A DNA stretch of 64,000 nt from contig MKTI01000006.1 in NCBI GenBank assembly GCA_001898185.1, positions 186,001-250,000 of the forward strand, written 5' to 3'. Source of the stretch: Cellulomonas sp. 73-145 (GTDB lineage Bacteria > Actinomycetota > Actinomycetes > Actinomycetales > Cellulomonadaceae). Positions 32,818 through 41,275 of the stretch are shown here, piece after piece. Within the stretch, counting starts at the first letter, position 1, and every line of letters begins with the position of its first letter. The notes under the pieces were generated by a model. That model had not been told where the DNA came from and did no database searches. It saw only the letters and a list, made by a program, of their open reading frames with translations. Made by a program: the position numbers and the translations under genes.

Positions 32818-33801
32818 TCACGTGCGCGGCCCGTGCACCGTCCACGAGAAGTCGAACGACGCGCTCGCGCCGGGCGCCAGCTCGTGGAGCGGTGACAGGA
32901 TCTCCAGCTCCACCAGCCGCGCCGTCGGGTGCAGCCCCTCCAGCGAGCCGATCGGCGCAGCGGTCGGGTACTGCATCCACAGCTCCACCTGGCAGCCGCC
33001 GTCGGGGTACACGGCGCCCGCGTCCACGGGGAACGTCAGCTCGATCCCCGCGCCGTCGGGGCGGCGGTAGCGGACGGACCCCGTGGCATCGGTGAACCCG
33101 ACCTTGGCCACCACGTCGCTCACCTGCACGGCGCGGAAGCCGTCCACCAGGGGCCCGACGTCGATCGCGCCGTCGGACTCGACCATGGAGATCGGCGCGG
33201 CGGTGCCGGACGAGCCGACCTCGAGCGACCCTCCGGCCTGGTGCGCGAAGGCCTCCGTGTCCACCTGGCAGACCTCCCAGACGGACCAGCGGACCGGTCG
33301 GTCGGAGACGTTGGTGAACGTGTTGCGCTGCCGGACGGTGGCGCCCGAGCGGGGGACCACCAGCCGGCGTTCGACCCGCAGGCCGGTGCGCGCGTCGTCC
33401 GGGCTGGTCAGCCGGACCACGAGCCCGTCGAGGTCGTCCGACCATTCGTCACTGACGGTCCAGCGGCCCGCGTCCAGCACGCCGTCCGGCGGGCCCGGCC
33501 ACTCGTCCGGCGAGCCCCAGCCCTGGGGAGCCGGCCACGTCTTCGAGCCGCCCACGTTCGCCCACGACCCCATCGCCTCGGTCAGCGGCGCCCAGGTAGA
33601 TCGCGGTCGCACCGTCCCCAGGTCGGCGTCCAGGTACTCCGGGTTGCGCCACAGCAGCTCTGCTCCGCCGCAGCGCAGCGAGATCAGCCGACCGCCGACG
33701 CCGGGCAGGAACGCGAGCTCCAGCTCGTCGTTCGCCGCACGGAGCACCTCGAGCCGGTCGTCGTCACCGGCGATCCGCGTCAGCGCGGGGCGGCCGTTCA
33801 C
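32818..33801 (-). CDS. DUF4380-type protein (aldose-mutarotase-like beta-sandwich)
   Basis: A 327-residue protein with a galactose-mutarotase-like layout: NDELELAFLPGVGGRLISLRCGGAELLWRNPEY, several aromatic-rich strands and a C-terminal LVELEILSPLHELAPGASASFDFSWTV. This matches DUF4380 proteins of actinobacteria and planctomycetes, thought from fold to bind carbohydrate. GTG 33801 overlaps the stop of a 20-codon ORF upstream (GTGA). There is no signal peptide. Function is unknown; carbohydrate processing is inferred from fold only. Confidence 0.72.
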   Translation of the reverse strand: MNGRPALTRIAGDDDRLEVLRAANDELELAFLPGVGGRLISLRCGGAELLWRNPEYLDADLGTVRPRSTWAPLTEAMGSWANVGGSKTWPAPQGWGSPDEWPGPPDGVLDAGRWTVSDEWSDDLDGLVVRLTSPDDARTGLRVERRLVVPRSGATVRQRNTFTNVSDRPVRWSVWEVCQVDTEAFAHQAGGSLEVGSSGTAAPISMVESDGAIDVGPLVDGFRAVQVSDVVAKVGFTDATGSVRYRRPDGAGIELTFPVDAGAVYPDGGCQVELWMQYPTAAPIGSLEGLHPTARLVELEILSPLHELAPGASASFDFSWTVHGPRT

Positions 33802-33860
33802 AGCGCCGGCACCAGGACGACCTTGCCCTGGACGACGACGCCTCGCATCAACGTTGCCAT
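33798..33860 (-). CDS. 20-codon upstream ORF coupled to the DUF4380 gene
   Basis: ATG 33860 with GAGG six to seven bases upstream opens MATLMRGVVVQGKVVLVPAL, whose TGA overlaps the GTG of the next gene. It may be a leader that couples translation, or the remnant of a longer gene: the sequence resembles the first strand of an alcohol dehydrogenase. There is no independent evidence that the peptide is functional. Confidence 0.4.
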   Translation of the reverse strand: MATLMRGVVVQGKVVLVPAL

Positions 33861-33890
33861 GCCGATCCTCGACCTCTCGTGGCCTTCCCG

Positions 33891-34337
33891 TCAGCCGCGG
33901 TGGCTGAGCCCCAGGAAGGTGATGACGGGGGCCGCCACCAGGAGCACGAGCGGGAGGTACACCGCCCACACGGGACGCTCCAGGTCTGGCCGGTCCAGGA
34001 GTACCACGTCCGGCCGGCCGGGTGCCTGCACCACCGGGACCACCTGACCCGGCTGGTACTGGCCGTGCGGCACCTTCTGGTTCACCGGCACACCACGCGG
34101 CATCGCCGCGGTGGCCACGACCACGGTGTCCGTCGGAGCCTCGGTGACCGACCGCTGCTGCCAGACTCCCGTGGGCCGCACGTCCACCACCATCGCGGTA
34201 CCGCGCAGGCCGCGGGTGAACATTCGGTACCGCCGGTAGAAGGCGGCGAACGTGCCGACCAGCACGCCGCAGGACACCACCACGACCACCAGGACCAGGA
34301 CGGTGCCCGCCTGGCCGGCGAGCGGGCTGGGCGGCAC
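33891..34337 (-). CDS. DUF3592-like membrane protein, last gene of the Tad locus
   Basis: A 148-residue protein with a membrane segment at each end (TVLVLVVVVVSCGVLVGTFAAFYRRY and VWAVYLPLVLLVAAPVITFLGL) and an extracytoplasmic beta domain between (GTAMVVDVRPTGVW...YQPGQVVPVV), the layout of DUF3592 proteins. GTG 34337 lies 2 bp after the lipoprotein stop. It has no known catalytic role and may help in cell-envelope placement of the pilus proteins. Confidence 0.65.
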   Translation of the reverse strand: MPPSPLAGQAGTVLVLVVVVVSCGVLVGTFAAFYRRYRMFTRGLRGTAMVVDVRPTGVWQQRSVTEAPTDTVVVATAAMPRGVPVNQKVPHGQYQPGQVVPVVQAPGRPDVVLLDRPDLERPVWAVYLPLVLLVAAPVITFLGLSHRG

Positions 34338-34339
34338 CG

Positions 34340-34954
34340 TCAGCCCTCGAAGCGCAGCGTGCGCAGGATGGCGAACCCGGCTGAGTCGTCGAGCTGCCCG
34401 TGGGCGGCCTCCGCCGAGACGCCGACGGTCTTGGTCCCCTTGGCGTCCCGCACCGTGACCAGGATCGTGTCGCGCTTGGAGCCGTCGTCCTGGGTGAGGG
34501 TGGCGCGGATCGCCGTGGCGTAGGGCATGCCCTTCCAGGCCGCCGGCGAGAGGGAGACGTCGGACCAGCCCGGGGTGGCGGCGATCTGCGCCTCGGCCGT
34601 CTGCGACGACGCGTCGACCGCGGTGTCGTTCGCTCCGTGCACCGGCGTCACCGTCACCGTGGCGACGGCGCGCTTCTGCGCCGGGTCGTGCACCACTAGC
34701 TGCTTGATGCCGTTGTCCAGCGTGCTGGTCGAGCTGGTGTCGCCCGTGGGGACGTCAACCGTCACCCCGAGGACGGTCACCGGCGTGGTGCCCTGCGGCG
34801 TCGCCAGGCTGGTGATGGTCACGGTGCGTCCCGTCGGCTGGACGCCGAACGCCGGCGAGCCGCCGGAGCTCGGGGCCTTGGCGGTCCCGGAGCAGCCCGC
34901 CAGGGCTCCGACCAGCACCACGACGACCGCCGCCGTCCGGGTCAACGTCCGCAT
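34340..34954 (-). CDS. Small secreted lipoprotein of the Tad locus
   Basis: A 204-residue lipoprotein: basic start, hydrophobic core and lipobox LAGC about 20 residues in, then a Ser/Gly/Pro tether and a beta-rich domain (VTVLGVTVDVPTG, WSDVSLSPAAWKGMPYATAIRATL). ATG 34954 has GGAAGGA upstream and overlaps the end of the pilin-like gene by 13 bp. I know no family. Its position after the pilin-like protein suggests a surface or assembly role. Confidence 0.75.
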   Translation of the reverse strand: MRTLTRTAAVVVVLVGALAGCSGTAKAPSSGGSPAFGVQPTGRTVTITSLATPQGTTPVTVLGVTVDVPTGDTSSTSTLDNGIKQLVVHDPAQKRAVATVTVTPVHGANDTAVDASSQTAEAQIAATPGWSDVSLSPAAWKGMPYATAIRATLTQDDGSKRDTILVTVRDAKGTKTVGVSAEAAHGQLDDSAGFAILRTLRFEG

Positions 34955-36360
34955 GCTGTCCAGTCCTTCCACCCGTGGTCTCCGAGGTAGTGCGCCGAGG
35001 TCGACGTCGTGCTGGAGGTGTCCGCACCGGCGCTGAAACCGAGGCCTCCGACCGCCGGGGCCTTCACCGCGAGGGCTGCGTCGAGCAGCGTAGAGGAACT
35101 CACGTCGACGAACTGGGCGGTGACGTCGCCGTTCCGCCGCGCCTGGTCGATCAGCTGGGGGATCGCCGAGGCGACCCCTGCCGCGGGCGAGCCGCTGGAC
35201 AGCGTGACCGCTCCGACCCCGGCGAGCAGGTTTATCACCTGCGCCCGGTTCGCGTCGGTGACGTCGAACGACGCGGACATCTGCACCCCCTTGCCGCCCC
35301 CGCCCTGCAGCGGGTAGCCGACGAGGGCCGTGAGGTTCCCCGACCCCTCAGCGGTGGCGGCGCCGTCGAGCGAGACGGCCGTGACCTTGTTGTCCTTGTC
35401 GACGGTGGTGCCCACGACGAGCTCAACGGTGGCCTTCCCGTCGGCGCCCGCACCCCAGTCGGCGTTGGTGTCCGTCAGGCCGAGGGTGACTGCCGCGTTC
35501 GCGTCGACCGTGACCTTGGTGTAGACGGTCCGGTCGCCGTTGGTGTGGTCGAGCTTCATGCCGAGCGCCGCCTTGGCCTCCACGTCCGCGGACGCCCCCG
35601 CCGTCACCGCTCCGGCCGACGCGCTGCCGCCTGCCGTGACGCCGCCCTCGTAGTACGTCGCCGTGGGGCTCGGCGGCGAGTAGTCGTAGCCGGTGATCTT
35701 GTCCAGCAACCAGCTGCCCAGGTCGACGCTCATGCCCACGCCGGGGGCCACGCCGCTCGCGATCGACTTGATCCCCTGCTTGGCCACCTGCCGGGTCACC
35801 CAGTCGGTGAACCTGCCGGCATCGGCCTCGTTCTTGAACGTGTACTCGTTCCCCGCGCCCGCGAACACACCGCCGGAGATGGACGCCTCCGCCCCCAGCT
35901 CGCCCCCGTAGTCCGCGATGACCAGCTTCCCCTTGGCCTCTCCTGCGGTCAGGGAGGCATCCACCCCGAGGTCGCCGCTCACGGTGACCTTGTAGGTGCC
36001 GTCGCTCATCTTCTCGACGGCGAGCTTGCCCTGGTCGCCGATGTCGATGAACGCGATCGACACGCCGAGCTTGACGTTGGTGTCGTCCGTCTGGACCGTG
36101 CACGGGTCCTGGGGGGGCGCCTTGTCCTGTGCGACGGCGCCGGGGGCCGCGCAGCTCGTGCCGAGCGCCTGGCACAGCTTGGCGGCGATGCTGCCGCCGA
36201 GCGGTGAGGCGGCCATCAGCAACGACAGCACCAGTGCGCCCACCACGAGCAGGACGCCGATGTACTCGACGGTTCCGGCACCACGGTCGCCGGCGGTCTC
36301 GGCCCGCACGCGGGACAGCAGGCGCCGGACCAGGCCGACGACGCGGTTCGGGTGGCTCAT
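34942..36360 (-). CDS. Large protein with an Flp-pilin-type N-terminus
   Basis: A 472-residue protein. The start is pilin-like: a basic leader, then the prepilin-peptidase motif G27|AGTVE32Y and a 17-20-residue hydrophobic helix (IGVLLVVGALVLSLLMA), closely matching the true Flp pilin at 39050 (GQGSVEY). Unlike Flp pilins (50-80 residues), it continues with more than 400 residues of Ala/Gly/Val/Thr-rich, probably beta-rich extracellular sequence including SASAGAVTAGASADVEAKAALG. It may be a minor pilin or tip adhesin. It is coupled by ATGA to the TadG-like gene and by 13 bp to the lipoprotein. No family recognised for the large domain. Confidence 0.78.
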   Translation of the reverse strand: MSHPNRVVGLVRRLLSRVRAETAGDRGAGTVEYIGVLLVVGALVLSLLMAASPLGGSIAAKLCQALGTSCAAPGAVAQDKAPPQDPCTVQTDDTNVKLGVSIAFIDIGDQGKLAVEKMSDGTYKVTVSGDLGVDASLTAGEAKGKLVIADYGGELGAEASISGGVFAGAGNEYTFKNEADAGRFTDWVTRQVAKQGIKSIASGVAPGVGMSVDLGSWLLDKITGYDYSPPSPTATYYEGGVTAGGSASAGAVTAGASADVEAKAALGMKLDHTNGDRTVYTKVTVDANAAVTLGLTDTNADWGAGADGKATVELVVGTTVDKDNKVTAVSLDGAATAEGSGNLTALVGYPLQGGGGKGVQMSASFDVTDANRAQVINLLAGVGAVTLSSGSPAAGVASAIPQLIDQARRNGDVTAQFVDVSSSTLLDAALAVKAPAVGGLGFSAGADTSSTTSTSAHYLGDHGWKDWTACGR

Positions 36361-37460
36361 CGGTTCCCTGTCAGCTCGGCCTGGACGTCGAACCCACCGA
36401 TGCCCGCCGGCCGGACGAACGGCGGCGGCGCGGGGCTGTCCGACGGCGACGGCGTGGGCCCGGGGGTGGGCGAGGCGGTCGGCGTCGCGGCGGGCGCGGA
36501 CGTGCTGCAGGAGGCGCCCACGAGGAAGCCGAGGAGACGGCCCGACCGGCAGGCGCCGGACTCGAACCGCAGCCGCGCCGTGGCAACCGCCTGCACGTGC
36601 CGCCCGTTGGTCGGAACCGCGGCGTCGTTCTCCACCTGCACGGTCACCTGGCCCCGCACCGGGTCGACGGACAGGGAGCGCAGCTGCGCCCCGTTCGCAG
36701 CGGCGTACGACGAGGCGGCGGCGGACAACGAGCCGTCCGCGAGGCTGCCCAGGTCGGTACCGGCGAAGGCCCAGAACCCGACCGGGTCCGTGGCGGACCA
36801 CGCGGCGCCGAAGGCCACCCCGACCCGGTCCCGCCAGGCGTCGGCGGCCGCGAGCGCCGCCGCGTCAGCCGCGGTGGAGGACTCGCGGCGGTCGTTGGTG
36901 GCCGAGCCGATGCCGACCACCGCCAGCAGCGTCACGGTCACCAGGGCGACCACCGCCGGCAGCAGCCACAGGCTCAGCGACCCGCGGTCCCGCTCGGCAG
37001 CGAGCCGGTAGCGCAGCGGCAGCCGCTCCGGTTGGCCGGGGCTGACGAACAGGATGCCGACCAGGGCGAACCCGACCCACGCGACCAGGTCCAGCAGCAT
37101 GCGCCACCTCCACACGGGCGCACCCACGAGGAGGGCGGCGGCGACGCCGAGGACCAGCTGCACGCACCAGGCGACCAGACCGGCCGTGACCATGGTCGGG
37201 ACGACGTCGGGCCGCGCGACCAGGCCCCGTCGGCTGCGCGACGAGCGCACCACCACGACGCTCACCAGCGTCAGCCGCACGATCGACAGGACCCAGCCGA
37301 CAGCGGCGGCGGTCATCGGCGGCACGGCGAGGAGCACCCGGCTGAAGGACGGTACGAGCAGCCAGAACACGAGGACGTAGGTGGTGAGGTCGAGCCCGAC
37401 GAAGAGGGCGACGGCCCGGCGGTCGATGCTGCGGATCGCGTCCCGGAGCGGTCCGGTCAT
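36357..37460 (-). CDS. TadG/TadE-like pilus-associated protein with an N-terminal multi-spanning domain
   Basis: A 367-residue protein. About four membrane segments occupy the first 150 residues. Then comes a TadG-like stretch, DRGSLSLWLLPAVVALVTVTLLAVVGIGSATNDRRESSTAADAAALAAA, typical of the putative Flp-pilus TadE/G family. A soluble domain and a Pro/Ser/Thr tail (TPTASPTPGPTPSPSDS) follow. ATG 37460 overlaps the OmpA-gene stop. The extra N-terminal membrane domain is not usual for TadG and looks like a fusion. Confidence 0.78.
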   Translation of the reverse strand: MTGPLRDAIRSIDRRAVALFVGLDLTTYVLVFWLLVPSFSRVLLAVPPMTAAAVGWVLSIVRLTLVSVVVVRSSRSRRGLVARPDVVPTMVTAGLVAWCVQLVLGVAAALLVGAPVWRWRMLLDLVAWVGFALVGILFVSPGQPERLPLRYRLAAERDRGSLSLWLLPAVVALVTVTLLAVVGIGSATNDRRESSTAADAAALAAADAWRDRVGVAFGAAWSATDPVGFWAFAGTDLGSLADGSLSAAASSYAAANGAQLRSLSVDPVRGQVTVQVENDAAVPTNGRHVQAVATARLRFESGACRSGRLLGFLVGASCSTSAPAATPTASPTPGPTPSPSDSPAPPPFVRPAGIGGFDVQAELTGNR

Positions 37461-38995
37461 GACCCCGACACCGGGACGTCGGTGATCCGGAACCGGTCGG
37501 GGACGTCGATGCTCACCGTGCCGCCGGCGAGGTTCGGCCATACCACCGTGACCGCGACGCTCTGCCCGGCCGCGACGGAAGCGTCCAGGAACTCGTCGGT
37601 CACGACCGCCCGTCGGTCCTTGGCACCGTCCTGCCCGGCCTTGGTCACGTAGTCCGCGGGGTAGAGGCGGCTGCCCTGACCGAGCAGGCTCACGTTGAAC
37701 GCCCCGCCGGCCAGAGTGGTGGCGGGCAGGCCACGGCCCAGGCTCAGGCCGATCGCGGCGTCCCCGAACAGGCCGGTGAGCGGGCCGGTGCCCGACGACG
37801 TGCGCGTCACCTCGAGCGTCCCGACCAGGTACCCCTCACGCCGCACGACGGAGGTCGCGGCCACCGTGTAGGACACACCGTCGACCTGGAGCGAGACGGG
37901 CGTGCTGCCCGACCCGACCGGGCCCGTCGCGGCCGGTGCCGGGACGCCGCTCGGCACGTCGACCGCGGCGCCGGCGTCCTTCGTCGTGAACGCGATCTCC
38001 ACGCGGCGGTTCGCCGCGCGCGCCTCCGGCGACGTGCCGGGAGCCACCGGCTGGGTCTTGCCCTTGCCTGCCACCGTCAGGGTGTACGAGCCGCCCAGGA
38101 TGGGTGCCAGCCGGTCGGCGACCGACTGCGCACGCTTCTCGGACAGGTCCTGGTTGAACGCATCGGTGCCGACGTCGTCGGTGTGCCCCGTGACGCTGAC
38201 CTCCCCGACCTTGCCGCTCGCGCGCACCTGCTGCGCCGCGCGGTCCACCACGGCCGCCGCCTGCGGGGTCAGCACGTACTCGCCGGTGGCGAACAGCACG
38301 TCGGACGCCAGCGTGACGGTCGCCGTCCGGCCCTCGACCCGTCCGCTCGAGGAGCTGTCGTACCCCACGGTGAAGGCGTCGAGGGCGGCGGAGGGATACG
38401 TCACCTGTCCGTCCGCATGCAGGTCCGCCGGGGGCGTCGGCGAGGTGCCTCCGGCGCCCACCGTGGTCACCGGCACGCCGGCGACCAGGCCGAAGTACGG
38501 AAGCAGCACGTCCACCTGCGACGCCGTGGGGGCTGCGAAGTAGGCGTGCACCGTCACCGTGGTGCCCGGCGTCAGGTTCTGCGGCCCCTGGCTGGTCACC
38601 GCACGGTTGGTCGAGTCCCGCGCCACGTCGTAGACCGTCGAGGAGGAGAGGTCCAGCAGCCGCAGCTTGCCGGCGTTGAGGAACGAGCCGGGGTCGCGCA
38701 GCAGGACGCCCAAGGAGATGGATGCGTCCGGCGGTGCGTCCTTCGCCATGGCGAAGTCCACGGTGAGCAGTGCCCGCTGACCGTCCGCCTGGATGGGGTG
38801 CACCGCGATCCGCACCGGCGCGCCGAGGTGCTTCGCCTCCGTGGTCACCGTGCCGTCCGGCGCCGACGGGCTCGGTGCCGCGGCACGCGAGCCCGTCGCG
38901 GAAGGCGCTGGTGCGGGGTCCTTGGACGTGCAGCCCGCGAGGACGAGCACCGCCGCCACGGCGACACTGGGGACGGCCAGGGGGAGGCGGCGCAC
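37457..38995 (-). CDS. OmpA-family lipoprotein with peptidoglycan-binding domain
   Basis: A 512-residue lipoprotein (lipobox LAGC, Cys22). The middle third carries an OmpA/MotB-type domain: VLFATGEYVLTPQAAAVVDRAA, VTGHTDDVGTDAFNQDLSEKRAQSV and EARAANRRVEIAF, with the Asp and Arg that contact diaminopimelate. Beta-rich regions flank it on both sides, and the C-terminal one ends TVSIDVPDRFRITDVP. In a monoderm it would sit on the outer face of the membrane and grip the wall. Its place between the Flp pilin and TadG-like genes suggests it anchors the pilus machine, analogous to the OmpA-like proteins of proteobacterial tad loci. Confidence 0.88.
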   Translation of the reverse strand: MRRLPLAVPSVAVAAVLVLAGCTSKDPAPAPSATGSRAAAPSPSAPDGTVTTEAKHLGAPVRIAVHPIQADGQRALLTVDFAMAKDAPPDASISLGVLLRDPGSFLNAGKLRLLDLSSSTVYDVARDSTNRAVTSQGPQNLTPGTTVTVHAYFAAPTASQVDVLLPYFGLVAGVPVTTVGAGGTSPTPPADLHADGQVTYPSAALDAFTVGYDSSSSGRVEGRTATVTLASDVLFATGEYVLTPQAAAVVDRAAQQVRASGKVGEVSVTGHTDDVGTDAFNQDLSEKRAQSVADRLAPILGGSYTLTVAGKGKTQPVAPGTSPEARAANRRVEIAFTTKDAGAAVDVPSGVPAPAATGPVGSGSTPVSLQVDGVSYTVAATSVVRREGYLVGTLEVTRTSSGTGPLTGLFGDAAIGLSLGRGLPATTLAGGAFNVSLLGQGSRLYPADYVTKAGQDGAKDRRAVVTDEFLDASVAAGQSVAVTVVWPNLAGGTVSIDVPDRFRITDVPVSGS

Positions 38996-39049
38996 CGCGG
39001 CTCCTTTCGTCGGGGACGGCCCTGCAGAGCGAGCCAGGGTCGGACGGCG

Positions 39050-39277
39050 TCAGCCGATGCTGTCGATCGCGCCCTTGATCTTGGTGACGATGGTGCCGCC
39101 GAGGCCGCTCGCGGCTGCGATCACGACCCCGATGATGGCGACGACGACGAGGATGATGCCCACGTACTCGACCGAGCCCTGGCCGCGGTCGTCGCTGCGG
39201 AGGCGGTCGAAGGCGCCGGCGACGAAGCCGGTGACGAGGAGCTGAGCGGCGACGGCGCGGCGGGTGAGGGTGTCCAT
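39050..39277 (-). CDS. Flp-type pilin
   Basis: A 75-residue class IVb pilin precursor. A 32-residue basic leader ends in RG|QGSVEY (cleavage after G32, E37 at +5, then Tyr), followed by a hydrophobic helix (VGIILVVVAIIGVVIAAASGLGGTIV) and a short tail. It is the major pilus subunit candidate of the locus. ATG 39277 has AGGAG 7 bp upstream; a 121-bp upstream gap holds a hairpin and a -10-like TAGCGT, so the pilin probably has its own promoter, allowing higher expression than the machinery. Confidence 0.9.
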   Translation of the reverse strand: MDTLTRRAVAAQLLVTGFVAGAFDRLRSDDRGQGSVEYVGIILVVVAIIGVVIAAASGLGGTIVTKIKGAIDSIG

Positions 39278-39330
39278 GACGGGCTCCTGATCTGCGTGGG
39301 GCCGGGCCCCGTGGTCTGTTGGCAAGGACG

Positions 39331-39384
39331 ACGCTAGGTTCCGGGCAGCTGCGGCACGACCCGCCCAGGGCCCAGCTCGGGCCC
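39331..39384 (-). promoter_or_regulatory. Terminator hairpin and promoter-like site upstream of the Flp pilin
   Basis: GGGCCC-AGCTC-GGGCCC (39368-39384) can form a hairpin just after the response-regulator stop. Downstream on the minus strand, TAGCGT (39336-39331) could be a -10. No good -35 is visible. Confidence 0.35.
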
Positions 39385-39398
39385 CTTTCCGGACGGGC

Positions 39399-40019
39399 CT
39401 ACGGACCTACCTGCGGGCTCAGCCAGACGGCGACCGCCTGGGCCCGGGTGGCCACGCCGAGCTTGTTGAAGATGCTGTTGATGTGGTTCTTCACCGTCTT
39501 CTCGGAGAGGAACAGGGCCCGGGCGATCTCGTGGTTGGTCAGACCGCGGGCAACGGCGTCCATCACCTCCGCCTCGCGCGCCGACAGGCCACCGGGCCGG
39601 ACGGCCGGCGCCTGCGGCGACGGTGAGCTGGGGATCAGCGACGGCAGCCCGGCGGTGAACGTCCCACCCGCCAGGCACGCGCGCAGCGCGGACCCGAGCA
39701 CCTCCGGTGCCAACGAGCCGTGGATGATGTAGCCGGACGCACCGAGGCGCATCGCCTCGGTGACCACCTCGAGGTCGTCGGTGTGGGTAAGCATCACCAC
39801 CGTCGCGCGCGGGACCAGGTCGGGCAGAGCACCCAGACCGTCCAGGACCGGCATCCGCACGTCCAGCAGCACCACGTCGATGTCACCCTGCCGCACGCGC
39901 TCCACGGCCTCGACGCCGTTCGCGGCCTCCTCCACGCCCTGCACGTCGTCCAGCTCACCGAGGGCGGCCCGCAGCCCCAGCCGGATCAGGGCGTTGTCGT
40001 CCGCCACCAGGACTCTCAC
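39399..40019 (-). CDS. NarL/LuxR-type response regulator
   Basis: A 206-residue regulator. The receiver domain has acidic pocket D7/D8, phospho-acceptor D53 (VVLLDVRMP) and Thr/Lys-region residues; the C-terminal HTH (LSAREAEVMDAVARGLTNHEIARALFLSEKTVKNHINSIFNKLGV) is LuxR-type. GTG 40019 overlaps the histidine-kinase stop. It is embedded in the Tad cluster with its kinase, so pilus gene expression is the likely target. Confidence 0.92.
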   Translation of the reverse strand: MRVLVADDNALIRLGLRAALGELDDVQGVEEAANGVEAVERVRQGDIDVVLLDVRMPVLDGLGALPDLVPRATVVMLTHTDDLEVVTEAMRLGASGYIIHGSLAPEVLGSALRACLAGGTFTAGLPSLIPSSPSPQAPAVRPGGLSAREAEVMDAVARGLTNHEIARALFLSEKTVKNHINSIFNKLGVATRAQAVAVWLSPQVGP

Positions 40020-41275
40020 GACGGCACCGCCGATCGGGTCCGCACCCCGAACGTCACCAGGGTGCTGAGCCCGCCCCCGGCCGGGTGGCGATGGTGCACG
40101 TGGCCCCCGCGGGACCGGGCCCGCTCCCGGATGCCCACGATCCCGAAGTGCCCGTCCGTCCCGACGGCGTCGACCTTGTCGTCGTCGAGCCCGCGGCCGT
40201 CGTCCGTCACCTCGACGTGCACCTCGTCCTGCACCACGGCGACCCGCACCGTGACGCTCGCCGCACCGGAGTGCCGCCGCACGTTCTCGAGCAGCTCGAG
40301 CACCACGGCCTTGACGTCCGACGCGAGGTCGGCGGCCAGCTGCGTGATCGAGGGGTCCAGCTCGGCCGTGCACGCGATGCCGGTGCGGTCCGCCCACCGC
40401 TCGCAGACCTCCGCGAGGTCGTCCGGCGCAGCCGTCTCCGCCCGGCGCAGCTCGCCCAGCGCGGTGCGGGTGTCGGCGTGCGCCGTGCGGCAGACCGTGA
40501 GCAGCGCACGGGCCAGGTCCTGGGCCTCGGCATCGGCCTCGTCGCGCTCCAGGCGCCGCACCAACGTCTGGCCCAGGAGCGTGGCCCCCGCGAGGTCGCC
40601 GGCGACCGTGTCGTGCAGGTCCCGTGCGATGCGGACCCGCTCCAGGGTCGCAGCGCGCCGGGCCTGGCTGGCCGCCAGCTCGTTGGCGACGGCTGCCTGC
40701 GCCCGCAGGGCCGTGCCGAGCGCACCGCCCGCCCACGCCATCCCCACCACGCCGACCGCTCCGGCGCACAGCACCAGCCACCTCAGGTCCCCGGCCGCCA
40801 TCGCACGGTTCTCCGCCAGGAGGGTCAGGGCGACCGGGATCGCCATCACGAGGGCGAGGCGCATGCCGACCACGACGCCGAGAAGGCTCACAGTCGCAGC
40901 GGCGTACACCATCATCAGCTCGCCCTGCAGGGCGAGCAGCACGATGACGGTGGTCACCAGGTCGCAGGCCAGCAGGATGCCGGACCGCGACAGCAGGTCC
41001 CCACGGCGCTCCCACGTCCGGGCCGGCACGTAGGAGAAGGGTGCGGCGACGGCGACCATCAGGACGCCCAGCGGCGTGATCGTCGCCTGCACCACCGAGG
41101 AGACGAAGGCCACGACGAGGATGGCGAGCCGCACCTCGCACAGCAGCCGGACCACCCCGCCGATCGCCAGGTGACCCGGTGGCGGCACCACCGCAGGCCC
41201 GGCCGGCGGCACGGCGCCGGGCCGGGCGGCCCCTGCCGCCGTTCCCGCACCGGAGGTCGGCTCAGAAGATCGCAC
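40016..41275 (-). CDS. Membrane sensor histidine kinase (HisKA_3 family)
   Basis: A 419-residue kinase with about five hydrophobic segments between residues 40 and 190 and no large extracellular loop. The dimerisation box RVRIARDLHDTVAGD (His221) follows, and a HATPase_c domain with ELLENVRRHSG and DDGRGLDDDKVDAVGTDGHFGIVGIRERA. It is NarX/DesK-like. GTG 41275 overlaps the end of the tadC gene by 14 bp. With few extracytoplasmic residues it probably senses membrane state or a membrane partner. Confidence 0.9.
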   Translation of the reverse strand: MRSSEPTSGAGTAAGAARPGAVPPAGPAVVPPPGHLAIGGVVRLLCEVRLAILVVAFVSSVVQATITPLGVLMVAVAAPFSYVPARTWERRGDLLSRSGILLACDLVTTVIVLLALQGELMMVYAAATVSLLGVVVGMRLALVMAIPVALTLLAENRAMAAGDLRWLVLCAGAVGVVGMAWAGGALGTALRAQAAVANELAASQARRAATLERVRIARDLHDTVAGDLAGATLLGQTLVRRLERDEADAEAQDLARALLTVCRTAHADTRTALGELRRAETAAPDDLAEVCERWADRTGIACTAELDPSITQLAADLASDVKAVVLELLENVRRHSGAASVTVRVAVVQDEVHVEVTDDGRGLDDDKVDAVGTDGHFGIVGIRERARSRGGHVHHRHPAGGGLSTLVTFGVRTRSAVPS

